Positions 45,024 through 53,164 of a stretch of 64,000 bases of DNA are shown here, one piece after another. The stretch lies in assembly GCA_964461815.1 (NCBI GenBank), contig CAYWVF010000015.1:1-64000 (forward strand). The letters run 5' to 3'. Source of the stretch: JAAZBA01 sp964461815. Lineage in GTDB: Bacteria > Bacillota > Clostridia > Oscillospirales > QAMX01. The notes under the pieces were generated by a model. That model saw nothing but the letters and a program-made list of their open reading frames with translations, was not told where the DNA came from and ran no database searches. How positions within the stretch are numbered: the first letter of the stretch is position 1; the number at the start of each line of letters is the position of its first letter. The position numbers and the translations under genes are program-made.

Positions 45024-46679
45024 CTACAGACTCTTCTCTTTTTTCCGAATATTTTTATGAATGATCCTATAGCCGTGTGCAAATACGGCTTCCCTCAGAT
45101 GTTCATTTTTTTCTATATCGATACAGGTAAAGCTACCATTTTCAGGAAGTTTTGCCATCAGCTCACTCGTTCCGTAGAAAATAACAGAAATTCCGATATT
45201 AGCAAACGAAATAAACTGTTCCAACACCTCTCTACGTTCCGGTACAGGAGAGATCAATATGCTCTTTTGGTACAGCTTCGCAGTATGTCGGAGGAAATTA
45301 TCCGTAGACACCACACAATTGAGTGGGAAGCCGTCGTTTATGCTTTCTTCTATAAAGCGATCTCCCAGAAACATCTCCTTTAAAAGCTCAGTCTTCTCTG
45401 TTGAGGTATATTCACGTACCGGGTAGACCCATACAAACGGCGCAGGTTCATCCGATTTATCCTTTTCCGCCTTTAACAGATGTGGGATCGGCTCATTAAC
45501 ACAGCAGTCGGGCATTTCTCCGAGGGTATTATCTATGCTCAACAGGCTCAGTCTGTCCGCCGACTGCATCTTACCCTCTTCGTCGATCCTTGCGACCGCC
45601 ATCGGAAGATAAATATCGTGAGGCTGCCCATCATAACGGTCATACCACGGAGAATTTACCCACCATGGATCGTGGATATAATATCGGAACAGAAAGCTTT
45701 TCCCGGGAACATTTGCCACACGTGTCATATGTCCCATAAGCTCAAGTCCGAAATTGTAATCTATCGCTGCCCATGGCGAATTTGGCGGCGGTATGATATT
45801 AAAATCCGCATCATAGATAGCCTGTAGCGGTACTCCGTCTGTTGCATAGTCGATGCCTACGGAATTATTCGTTCCTCTCGTCTCTATCGGTATATTCGGG
45901 CAGCCCATACGGAACTGATTCCAGAATTCAAATACACTTTCCTTTGTTTTTTTCAGATGCTCCGGATAGAATTTCTCACCGTCATATATCTTGCCGGTCA
46001 TTTTCCATGGGTCAACACTAAAGCCGAGACCATTGGAAAGCCAGATATAATCAAAGCCCATCTCCGCAAAAAAGCATTCAGTCTGCTTGCCGAGGAAAAG
46101 TCCGAACGGTGTTCCCTCCGGTATTCCGTCAGGATATGCAGCATATGTATCGGTATCTGCCTTTAGTAAAGCCGTAGAATCTACAAAGCAGCACCCATCC
46201 AAACTCTCATCATTGCAGATCTCACGATGTCTGTTATACTTAAAATCGGAAACTGCAAATTCCGGTCCGATATCGAACGTCTCGCCGACACGTATTACTG
46301 CATTCGGGAATTGTCTGTGACCCTCCTGCTTTATTGCAGTGATTATTTTTTTCAGGATACCGTACGTCATTGCAGGTGGATCCTTCATGTACAAGCGCTT
46401 CTTTTTACCAAGTGCCAGATCTGGTCTGTCATTCTCATCTGCCAATTCCAGATTTGCAGTACCCATAAAGCAGCACCACTCGATAGGAGCATCCATATCA
46501 CCGCTATAATCGAGTATCTCACTTCCGTCAGCTGTCCACAGCAGCACAGATATCTCCTTTGCATCTTTTACCAATGGTCTCCACTGCTCGAATATTTTTC
46601 TGCATACTGCTTCCACATATGCATCATCCGTCTGTTTGAAGGGCTTCAGACTCATTTCAAGCGTTACACTGTTATACAA
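45024..46679 (-). CDS. Hydrolase-like protein of unknown family, frameshifted at its end
   Basis: I do not recognise the family with confidence. The 551-residue protein has no signal peptide. It looks like a TIM-barrel glycoside hydrolase followed by a Rossmann-like region (about residues 430-540), with acidic residues in MSLKPF, WLSNGLGFS, IETRGTNNS and FRYYIHDPWW that could form a sugar site. The frame ends at IRKKEKSL just after an A6 run, and the downstream frame is its likely continuation. It lies in a catabolic cluster with a sugar isomerase, which supports a role in intracellular glycan breakdown. Confidence 0.65.
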   Translation of the reverse strand: MYNSVTLEMSLKPFKQTDDAYVEAVCRKIFEQWRPLVKDAKEISVLLWTADGSEILDYSGDMDAPIEWCCFMGTANLELADENDRPDLALGKKKRLYMKDPPAMTYGILKKIITAIKQEGHRQFPNAVIRVGETFDIGPEFAVSDFKYNRHREICNDESLDGCCFVDSTALLKADTDTYAAYPDGIPEGTPFGLFLGKQTECFFAEMGFDYIWLSNGLGFSVDPWKMTGKIYDGEKFYPEHLKKTKESVFEFWNQFRMGCPNIPIETRGTNNSVGIDYATDGVPLQAIYDADFNIIPPPNSPWAAIDYNFGLELMGHMTRVANVPGKSFLFRYYIHDPWWVNSPWYDRYDGQPHDIYLPMAVARIDEEGKMQSADRLSLLSIDNTLGEMPDCCVNEPIPHLLKAEKDKSDEPAPFVWVYPVREYTSTEKTELLKEMFLGDRFIEESINDGFPLNCVVSTDNFLRHTAKLYQKSILISPVPERREVLEQFISFANIGISVIFYGTSELMAKLPENGSFTCIDIEKNEHLREAVFAHGYRIIHKNIRKKEKSL

Positions 46680-46702
46680 TCTCTCCTACTCTCCCTTGCA
46701 AT

Positions 46703-47713
46703 TTATTTTACGATAACGGCTTCTATTCCAAGTACATCTGCAAGCTTTTTGATCGTCTCCGCATGATGTCCAATGCCAAGTGCGTAATGATGTGTCGGTC
46801 CTTCTATGACCCACCTCTTAACAAATTCCTTTGTTGTCGGTTCAAAGAATCCGCGTGTATTGGTATTTCCTGTCGGAGGGATCGGTCCCTCCTTTGAATA
46901 CCCCTCACCTATCACAAACTTGAAGCCTCCGCTTCCGTTCTGTGTGATACCGAGCATTGTGATAGGGCCTTCCTTGAGCTTGAATTCCACGCTTGCACCG
47001 TGTCCCGGCTTTCCATGGTATTTTTTCAGACTTCTGAGCACCGGCTTTCCGTTTGCTATCTTCAAATAGTGCGGTCCGTCATGTCCTACCAAAATAAAAT
47101 CGTTTTTAAAATCAAACGGATGGAACTCTGCAAAGCTGCCTCCTATATCCAGTCTGTCCATTATCAGCATTGCAATACAGGTCTTGATATCAAATTCACC
47201 GCACATCGGGATCCCCTGTGCATTCAATATGGAATTTCCGACAATAAATGTAGATGCCACCGTTCTGTGCAAGCTGCTTTCTCTTCCCTCGTAATAATAT
47301 GCAAGTCCTGTCAAATGATACTTTTCTACGAGCTTGTCCAGTGCGACAGCGCTTTTGGCTGCCTGATACTTATCCTCCTCTGTCAGCTTCATTGTGATCG
47401 GATCGGACTTCGGCTCCGGCATCGCAAACTCACGGTCAATAATTTTGAGCTTTTCTCGTATCTCATCCTCTGCTACAGTATCATATAATGTCAATACGTC
47501 ATCTATCTCCAGAAGCGGCACATGCACTCCAAATGCCGCAGACACAGCAGTCGGATCGGTATGCATGTCATACATAGCCTCCATAGTATGACCCATAAGT
47601 CCCATTCTGGCTCCCTTTAGATCATGCAGCACCTTTCCTATATCGCACCAACGTGACAGCTCTGCCTCTGCTTGCGTATCATTATACAGTGTGCCGATGA
47701 TCACATCCTGCAC
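46703..47713 (-). CDS. L-arabinose/L-fucose isomerase-family protein, C-terminal part
   Basis: The 336-residue frame carries the middle and C-terminal domains of the arabinose/fucose isomerase superfamily, including EGRESSLHRTVAS, MCGEFDIKTC, EFHPFDF, LVGHDGPHY and the C-terminal GPTHHYALGIGHH with likely metal and substrate histidines. It lacks the N-terminal domain, which is in the preceding frame. Its apparent start is a GTG directly after an A6 run and has no ribosome site. Restoring one A gives a continuous protein of about 480 residues, the normal family length. Confidence 0.78.
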   Translation of the reverse strand: MQDVIIGTLYNDTQAEAELSRWCDIGKVLHDLKGARMGLMGHTMEAMYDMHTDPTAVSAAFGVHVPLLEIDDVLTLYDTVAEDEIREKLKIIDREFAMPEPKSDPITMKLTEEDKYQAAKSAVALDKLVEKYHLTGLAYYYEGRESSLHRTVASTFIVGNSILNAQGIPMCGEFDIKTCIAMLIMDRLDIGGSFAEFHPFDFKNDFILVGHDGPHYLKIANGKPVLRSLKKYHGKPGHGASVEFKLKEGPITMLGITQNGSGGFKFVIGEGYSKEGPIPPTGNTNTRGFFEPTTKEFVKRWVIEGPTHHYALGIGHHAETIKKLADVLGIEAVIVK

Positions 47714-48147
47714 CTTTTTTCCATTCTGATCGCTACGCCCGTAAATTCAGGCACGGAGCATATATTGTCATTTTCCAACTGCATAAAGGTATTTGCTTTT
47801 GTATAATCCAAAGCGTCAAGCGGCTGCAAAGCCACTAATACCATCGGTGCTGTGCTTTCACGCATGATCGGTGCGAATACAGAAGATGTAGCATATGTTA
47901 CCATATTGCAGAAAAGCACATCTACATGCTTTTCCTTTATCTTGTCGGAAACAATATAAGCCTGTTCACTGCTATCTACCATACCAAAATCGATCACTTC
48001 TACGTCATTTGCAGCAACTTTTTTGCACAGCTCCGCATGATATCCCATGATGTTTTCATAAAGACCCTCAAACTGTACCCAATAGGCAGCATGTGCCACC
48101 GCAAAAATACCGATTCGTGCTGTACGTTTTTTCTTTCTTTCTATCAT
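47701..48147 (-). CDS. L-arabinose/L-fucose isomerase-family protein, N-terminal part
   Basis: From MIERKKKRTA the 148-residue frame has the N-terminal Rossmann-like domain of sugar isomerases (IGIFAVAHAAYWVQFEGL, VDVLFCNMVTYA, MVLVALQPLD). GGGGGAG precedes the ATG at 48147. It ends in RMEKRCRM* after an A6 run, and overlaps the next frame by 13 bases. Together the two frames make one isomerase acting on a sugar released by the neighbouring hydrolases. It is divergent from the araC-type regulator. Confidence 0.75.
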   Translation of the reverse strand: MIERKKKRTARIGIFAVAHAAYWVQFEGLYENIMGYHAELCKKVAANDVEVIDFGMVDSSEQAYIVSDKIKEKHVDVLFCNMVTYATSSVFAPIMRESTAPMVLVALQPLDALDYTKANTFMQLENDNICSVPEFTGVAIRMEKRCRM

Positions 48148-48251
48148 TTTGCTCCCCCCCATTTCCAACTTGATTTTACACCTGTTTCCCGATATAATAA
48201 ATGTAAGCACTAAAGCTAGATTTGTATAAAATAAATATTCGGAGCGTTGAT

Positions 48252-49103
48252 ATGTATTTTTTTGAAATAAACCCGTTCATCAGATATGTCCATTATCTGT
48301 ATTTAAATCGATCATCCTCCTACCGGACCGTGTGCCCATGCGATGCACGTCTCTTTTTCGTTTCCGAGGGCTGCGGTGAAATCTCCGTAGGTCACGAGCG
48401 CTATACATTGAAAAAGGGTGACGCACTGCTGATCAATTCCGGTATTTCCTATCACCTTCTTACGCCGAAAGAGCATGTTGTATACCTTGCTTTCAACTTT
48501 GATTATACCTTTGAGCACAATAAGCTCGTGACTCCGATACCACCCCTCTTACCGACACAATTCACCCCGGACTGCATGATTGAGCATGTGACCTTCGAGG
48601 ATATGCCGATTTTTAATGAGCATTGTGTCCTGCGTGGGCTGTATAAGGTACACACAGCTCTCAGCAGTATCCGTATCGAATACATGCACAGACTGCTCTA
48701 CCACGAAATGAAAGAGAGCCGGATTTTCTCTCAGGTTTTGATCGAAGCCGCACGCACATTGAAGACTCCGGTTTTACAGCACAAAAAAAGTATTGCTCCG
48801 CGTATATTGGACTATATACACGAGCAATACTCCTGTTCGCTTACGAATCAAAAAATTGCAGAGGTCTTCGGGTTTCACCCCAATTATATAAACTCCCTGA
48901 TAAAAGCCTGCACCGGGATGAGTCTACACGCATATCTTCTGCACGTCAGGCTTTCCTATGCCGCCGATTTTCTGGAAAACAGTACGCTCTCCGTAGGTGA
49001 AATTGCCGAAGCCTGTGGATTTTATGATATTTTTCATTTTTCCCGCATTTTCAAGCAAAAAATGGGGAGTACTCCGACAGAATACCGACGCATGCAATGT
49101 TAA
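48252..49103 (+). CDS. AraC-family transcriptional regulator
   Basis: The 283-residue regulator has an N-terminal cupin-like sugar-sensing domain (about residues 20-160) and a C-terminal double helix-turn-helix (about 185-280) ending FSRIFKQKMGSTPTEYRR. GGAG is seven bases before the ATG at 48252. It is divergent from the isomerase gene with about 100 bases between, the usual position for an activator of the adjoining catabolic genes. Confidence 0.92.
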   Translation: MYFFEINPFIRYVHYLYLNRSSSYRTVCPCDARLFFVSEGCGEISVGHERYTLKKGDALLINSGISYHLLTPKEHVVYLAFNFDYTFEHNKLVTPIPPLLPTQFTPDCMIEHVTFEDMPIFNEHCVLRGLYKVHTALSSIRIEYMHRLLYHEMKESRIFSQVLIEAARTLKTPVLQHKKSIAPRILDYIHEQYSCSLTNQKIAEVFGFHPNYINSLIKACTGMSLHAYLLHVRLSYAADFLENSTLSVGEIAEACGFYDIFHFSRIFKQKMGSTPTEYRRMQC

Positions 49104-49189
49104 TTACAAAATAACATGTAAGCTCGGTTGCCCTTTTGGATATACCATAATTAACGTCGTACCTTTTGTCGTTTTTTTGGGGAGCAGAC

Positions 49190-50473
49190 CTATTTTTTAA
49201 ATCCGTTTGCGATCTCGAGCAGCTTATCTACTATCATGTCTCCCGCTTCCGGAACGAGGCAGCTGTGATGGCACAGATATGTCTCGTAGAGATCGCAATT
49301 TTTCGCAAATGCTTCCTTTGACGGTATGTAACCGCAGTAGCAGTTGCAGTTTTCTATGACTATGTTATTCTCAAAGCAGGACTCGTTTTTAAGTCTGAAG
49401 CCGAAGTTTACAAACACCTCGCCCGGGAGCGCATAAATACATACGTTACCGATCCTGATAGCCTGCACCTTCACCTCGTACTCCTTTTCCTCGTTCGTAG
49501 CCGCATAATGCACGAGGTTTCTCATTCGCATCATATCGCCTGCGCCCTCGGCAAGGTATGTCTCCATACGTTCTATAATATATTCCGGGTCAGCCTGACG
49601 CTTTTCGATCGTCATTGATGTCTTAAAGCACTCTATGCATCCGCTTACCGGTGCTGAATTATCCATCGCTGTCAATGTCTGAGCTGCGATACGCCTTCCC
49701 ATTTCTCTGTACCAGAGCGGAGGTATCTCAACTGAGCTGTCGGTATTTAAATGATTGATGTCTCCGCATGTACCTAAGACAAACAGGCTCACGAAATCAT
49801 TTCCGAATTTCTTTTTCAGCTCCTTAGACAGTATAGAGGAGTAGTCTCCCGAATAGCCCTCGATACTTCCGCAGCAGCACTGATGACATGCAAAGTTTAT
49901 AATTGCTCCTATAGGCTCACCGTTGCGCTCGAATGTCATAACGGAAAGTGACGGGTCGATCTCGGCAAGCATTTTCTCCACCTTGGCACCCGGCTTACCG
50001 AATGTTATCGTCTTGCCGCCCTCAAGTACATAATCGCGACAGAAAGAGATACCGTTTACCTCGGACATGCCGAATTTTGCTTGCGCATCGTCAAGCCTCA
50101 TATAAGCAAGCGTCACTGCATCAGCCACGATGCGGTAGAATACATCACAGTACTCTTTATCCGCAAAGCATCTTATCTCGGGAGCGTCGCTTATAGGTAC
50201 GCCCCAGTGGGTATGATTCGATGTGATGCATACACGTTCAGCCGGTATTCCCGTATACTCGAAAATACGCTTTGTAACGATATCGTGCATCTCCGGCGGT
50301 ATAGAACAGCTGTCTATACATACGATAGCTGCTATTTCTCCATTGTCCTCGACCACCAGTGACTTGACATAAAGACGATCTATTACGTCCTTCGCTATCA
50401 GCTTTTGATAATGACCCCACATATATCCACCGAGTGGTGGTGTGACGTCGCATTCGTAAAACGCTGCTTTCAT
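49190..50473 (-). CDS. Neutral/alkaline ceramidase-fold hydrolase-like protein
   Basis: The 427-residue cytoplasmic protein has the N-terminal neutral ceramidase fold: YECDVTPPLGGY, CITSNHTHWG with a zinc-type histidine (about residue 87) and IINFACHQCC with the second. The nucleophile motif GDVSPN of neutral ceramidases reads GDINHLN, so the Ser is absent. A ceramidase activity is therefore unlikely, and a sugar ester or amide may be the target. It is 17 bases downstream of the heparinase-like gene in the same transcript. A paralogue is at 13882-15387. Confidence 0.72.
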   Translation of the reverse strand: MKAAFYECDVTPPLGGYMWGHYQKLIAKDVIDRLYVKSLVVEDNGEIAAIVCIDSCSIPPEMHDIVTKRIFEYTGIPAERVCITSNHTHWGVPISDAPEIRCFADKEYCDVFYRIVADAVTLAYMRLDDAQAKFGMSEVNGISFCRDYVLEGGKTITFGKPGAKVEKMLAEIDPSLSVMTFERNGEPIGAIINFACHQCCCGSIEGYSGDYSSILSKELKKKFGNDFVSLFVLGTCGDINHLNTDSSVEIPPLWYREMGRRIAAQTLTAMDNSAPVSGCIECFKTSMTIEKRQADPEYIIERMETYLAEGAGDMMRMRNLVHYAATNEEKEYEVKVQAIRIGNVCIYALPGEVFVNFGFRLKNESCFENNIVIENCNCYCGYIPSKEAFAKNCDLYETYLCHHSCLVPEAGDMIVDKLLEIANGFKK

Positions 50474-50490
50474 AATTTACCTCCTGTATA

Positions 50491-52569
50491 TTAAAGTTTC
50501 CCGATCGGTATAAACTCAACCGTCATATCGAGCTGTTGCAAGGCGATACCGTGTACTGCAAGCTTTTTTACTCCCTCATTCACCGTCTGAGGTGGATTCG
50601 GTGATGTCGCAAGAGGTGCTGCATCCATTATCTCGAAGCTGAGCTGCGTATTCTCTGACGTAAGCCTTACCTCTACTGTTTTTTCTTCCTTTGTCAGCGT
50701 AGCCGTTCGACCGTCCGCACCTATATCGAGCTTTGCATCTGTATGCATAAACCAATAATACTCTATCGGCTTCTCGGCACTCAGTTCATCGTGCAGCGCA
50801 ACACTTCGTGAGCTTCTATCAAGCTTTGCACTTCTTTTCCAAACGTTCACGCCTTTCTCGGCAAGCTCATCTGTCAGATCGTAGAGCACATAGGCATAGC
50901 TTTCCTCTGAAATAAAGCACTCTCTGCGACCCCATGCAGTCAGATCATGACCTATATTCTCTCCCGGCTCGACAACTACCGTGTTATGGCCCTCAGGTCT
51001 GCAACGATAGAATCGCTCGCGTGGGATATCCAGTGCAACATACGTCTGCCATTCCAATCCGAGATCCATTGCAAAGCGTTGTCCCAGCATATCCAGCACA
51101 AATGTGCCGTCACAGCTGTGCGGAGTAGCTGTATTGCCGCCCATTTTCCCACCATAGAGTGCGAGCCATGTGTCCTCGGCACTGCTTCCCGACTTCATGA
51201 TCGTAAGCGACACTGTATTTCTGGACACATAGTCAAGTGACAGCTCGGTATTCTTCTCTTCCTCTACAGGCTCATACCAGATGATATCCTTATATGTTAT
51301 CTCGGCATCCCACTCGCCGATATGCTTTTTCAGTCTGAAATTTGTAAATGCTTCATTTCCTTTCCTCGCTCCGTACCAGAAATATTCCGGTGGAGTCACA
51401 AGAAGCTGCCGATTGGAATCCAGATTAAAAGCTCCACCCGGACCCATCATCTGTGCAAGCCACATAAAAGCATTGTCAAAGCCCGGATTTGCAGCCAATC
51501 CAAAGGATGTGCCAAGTGCGTTTTCCAGAGAAGCAATGCCGTATATCATATATGTAAACGCATATGCCCAGTATGAAGTACCGTCTATGCTTGCTCCATC
51601 CGGCAGGAATGTCTCCTGATAATCCTTTAAGCGTTCCATGCCCTCCGTGATAACATTTCCGGCCTCCTTGAAGTCTCCCAGATCCTCATCGCCTATAGCA
51701 AGCACTGCCATAGCAGTAGCTCCAAAGCATACCGATACCCAGTTCTGCGGATACGGCTCAGAGCTCTTACTGCTCCAGTACCATGTTCTCTCTCTTCCCT
51801 CTACCTCGTAGTAATCCTCCAGTACAGGCTTCAAAGCACGTTCTACCAGAGCATTTTTAACTATCTCACGTTCCTCGACCGTTAAATAATCGTAGCACCA
51901 GTCGTAGCCGATCGCCACAGCCGCAGCCATCTGTGCCACATCAAGGAAGTGGTACGGATGCCAGTCGGGGAAAGCATCACCGCATACACGCAGTAGTATC
52001 TTCTTTACACCCTCAGCGTATTTCTCTTCACCTGTCAATAAATAGGTAAGCGCCATGCTTCCCACATAATCCTGAGCATAGTTTCCGGCAGTCATTCGAA
52101 TACCGTCCTCCAAATAGTATACAAGCTCAGGAGCTTCAAGTGATTCGTCAGCCGTTCTGCGAACGATCTCCATCCAGCCTTTGTACGGCTCCTCCTGCGT
52201 CACACGTCTGCGAAGCAGCTCCACCTTGGACTCTTTTATCAGCAGACGAGGATGAGCATGTCCCTTGAGCAGCTCCATAACATGCTCCGGTGATGGACTT
52301 TCGTAAACTACATCCCGCAATGCACTTGTCAGGATGTGAAAATCTCTCTCGTTTTCAAAGTCAAAGCTATCCGCAGTGTCTCCTGCGATCACGATCCCAC
52401 TGCGATCACACTTCACCTGCTTGCGCAAAGCCGACTGTATCTCCTTCTGCTTCTCTGCCGACAGGAATATCTCATTTGAGATACGTACTCTCGGGCTTCT
52501 TTCGTACATCAATATATTTCCATTCATCCTATCGGATATTTCCTGCATCGATACAGTCTGTCTACTCAT
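50491..52569 (-). CDS. Heparinase II/III-family polysaccharide lyase-like protein
   Basis: The 692-residue protein has the (alpha/alpha) toroid typical of heparinase II/III and alginate lyases (about residues 95-420, with WHPYHFLDVAQMAAAVAIGYDW and YPQNWVSVCFGA) followed by a beta-sandwich (about 430-690, with HSCDGTFVLDMLGQRFAMD). Such enzymes cleave uronic-acid-containing glycans by beta-elimination. There is no signal peptide, so it would act on imported oligosaccharides. I chose MSRQTVS, eight bases after AGAGG. It leads a transcript with the ceramidase-fold gene. Confidence 0.8.
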   Translation of the reverse strand: MSRQTVSMQEISDRMNGNILMYERSPRVRISNEIFLSAEKQKEIQSALRKQVKCDRSGIVIAGDTADSFDFENERDFHILTSALRDVVYESPSPEHVMELLKGHAHPRLLIKESKVELLRRRVTQEEPYKGWMEIVRRTADESLEAPELVYYLEDGIRMTAGNYAQDYVGSMALTYLLTGEEKYAEGVKKILLRVCGDAFPDWHPYHFLDVAQMAAAVAIGYDWCYDYLTVEEREIVKNALVERALKPVLEDYYEVEGRERTWYWSSKSSEPYPQNWVSVCFGATAMAVLAIGDEDLGDFKEAGNVITEGMERLKDYQETFLPDGASIDGTSYWAYAFTYMIYGIASLENALGTSFGLAANPGFDNAFMWLAQMMGPGGAFNLDSNRQLLVTPPEYFWYGARKGNEAFTNFRLKKHIGEWDAEITYKDIIWYEPVEEEKNTELSLDYVSRNTVSLTIMKSGSSAEDTWLALYGGKMGGNTATPHSCDGTFVLDMLGQRFAMDLGLEWQTYVALDIPRERFYRCRPEGHNTVVVEPGENIGHDLTAWGRRECFISEESYAYVLYDLTDELAEKGVNVWKRSAKLDRSSRSVALHDELSAEKPIEYYWFMHTDAKLDIGADGRTATLTKEEKTVEVRLTSENTQLSFEIMDAAPLATSPNPPQTVNEGVKKLAVHGIALQQLDMTVEFIPIGKL

Positions 52570-52691
52570 AGTCATTACCTCTCACATGTTATTATCGTGG
52601 TATTATAATTATAACCGAAATAATGCCGAAAAAGCAATGCAAAATATAGTATTTTTTGGGTGAAATATAATATTTATTAAAGTTGGATTTC

Positions 52692-52745
52692 ATCACAAAG
52701 TGATTTCATCCACTGTATGTGGATTTATCCCGTCCGCAAGGACGG
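52692..52745. repeat. Row of short hairpins (possible REP-like element)
   Basis: Three consecutive perfect hairpins occur: ATCAC-AAA-GTGAT (52692-52704), ATCCAC-TGTAT-GTGGAT (52708-52724) and CCGTCC-GCAA-GGACGG (52730-52745). They are joined by TTTC/TT linkers and directly followed by the 20-bp tRNA terminator. The pattern looks like a mobile or repeated intergenic palindrome element. Confidence 0.5.
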
Positions 52746-52753
52746 ATTTAGTT

Positions 52754-52797
52754 GAAAAGGAACAGCCTTTGTCTATCGACAAAGGCTGTTCCTTTTC
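52754..52797. terminator. Terminator downstream of tRNA-Val
   Basis: A perfect 20-bp stem (52754-52773 with 52778-52797) closes on a four-base loop TATC. It begins two bases after the CCA end of the tRNA. Confidence 0.88.
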
Positions 52798-52798
52798 A

Positions 52799-52874
52799 TG
52801 GTGGACACTAAGGGACTTGAACCCCTGACCCCCTGCACGTCAAGCAGGTGCTCTTCCAGCTGAGCTAAGTGTCC
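52799..52874 (-). tRNA. tRNA-Val (anticodon GAC)
   Basis: The minus strand folds as a complete cloverleaf: acceptor GGACACT/AGTGTCC, D arm GCTC...GAGC, anticodon stem CCTGC/GCAGG with loop TTGACGT (anticodon GAC, reading GUC/GUU), and T arm with TTCAAGT. The discriminator is A and the CCA end is encoded. The orientation is set by the D-loop and T-loop consensus. Confidence 0.95.
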
Positions 52875-52898
52875 TTATTTACATCTTTCAACTCAGTT

Positions 52899-52927
52899 AT
52901 TATACACTCTTTTCATCCGATTGTCAA
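52899..52927 (-). promoter_or_regulatory. Promoter of tRNA-Val
   Basis: Minus-strand TTGACA (52922-52927) and TATAAT (52899-52904) are exactly 17 bases apart, ending 24 bases before the tRNA. Confidence 0.9.
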
Positions 52928-53021
52928 GCATTTTTTATTCTCAATGCCGTCGCACAGCTTTTGCGTCACTTTGCACTGTTTTATGCATGAAATCTTGTAT
53001 ATTACGCCATCATAAAAAATG

Positions 53022-53050
53022 TTGACATTTCGACCGTTTTACTGTACTAT
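53022..53050 (+). promoter_or_regulatory. Plus-strand promoter without a gene downstream
   Basis: TTGACA (53022-53027) and TACTAT (53045-53050) are 17 bases apart. Only the stem-loop region up to 53164 lies downstream before converging genes. Confidence 0.65.
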
Positions 53051-53056
53051 AGACTT

Positions 53057-53164
53057 AATATTATTGATAAAGCTCATTTTTTGAGCCTTATTAAAACATT
53101 TGTCCCTCGTTAGGTCTCGGGCAATAGTCCGGGACAATGGCAAACGAGGGACATTTTCATTTTA
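53057..53164 (+). ncRNA. Candidate small RNA of about 108 bases
   Basis: From the promoter at 53022-53050 a transcript would contain a first hairpin GCTCA/TGAGC (with ATAA/TTAT extension, about 53066-53092). A second, strong stem-loop follows: TGTCCCTCGTT (53101-53111) with AACGAGGGACA (53143-53153), enclosing GTCTCGG/CCGGGAC (53114-53135). A T-rich tail TTTTCATTTTATT follows, so it ends as an intrinsic terminator. No coding frame with a ribosome site is present. The 3' end overlaps the end of the converging deacetylase-like gene. Confidence 0.5.

Noticed and set aside
52681..52800. CRISPR array
   Set aside because: The short palindromes differ in sequence and have no regular spacers; no cas genes are present.
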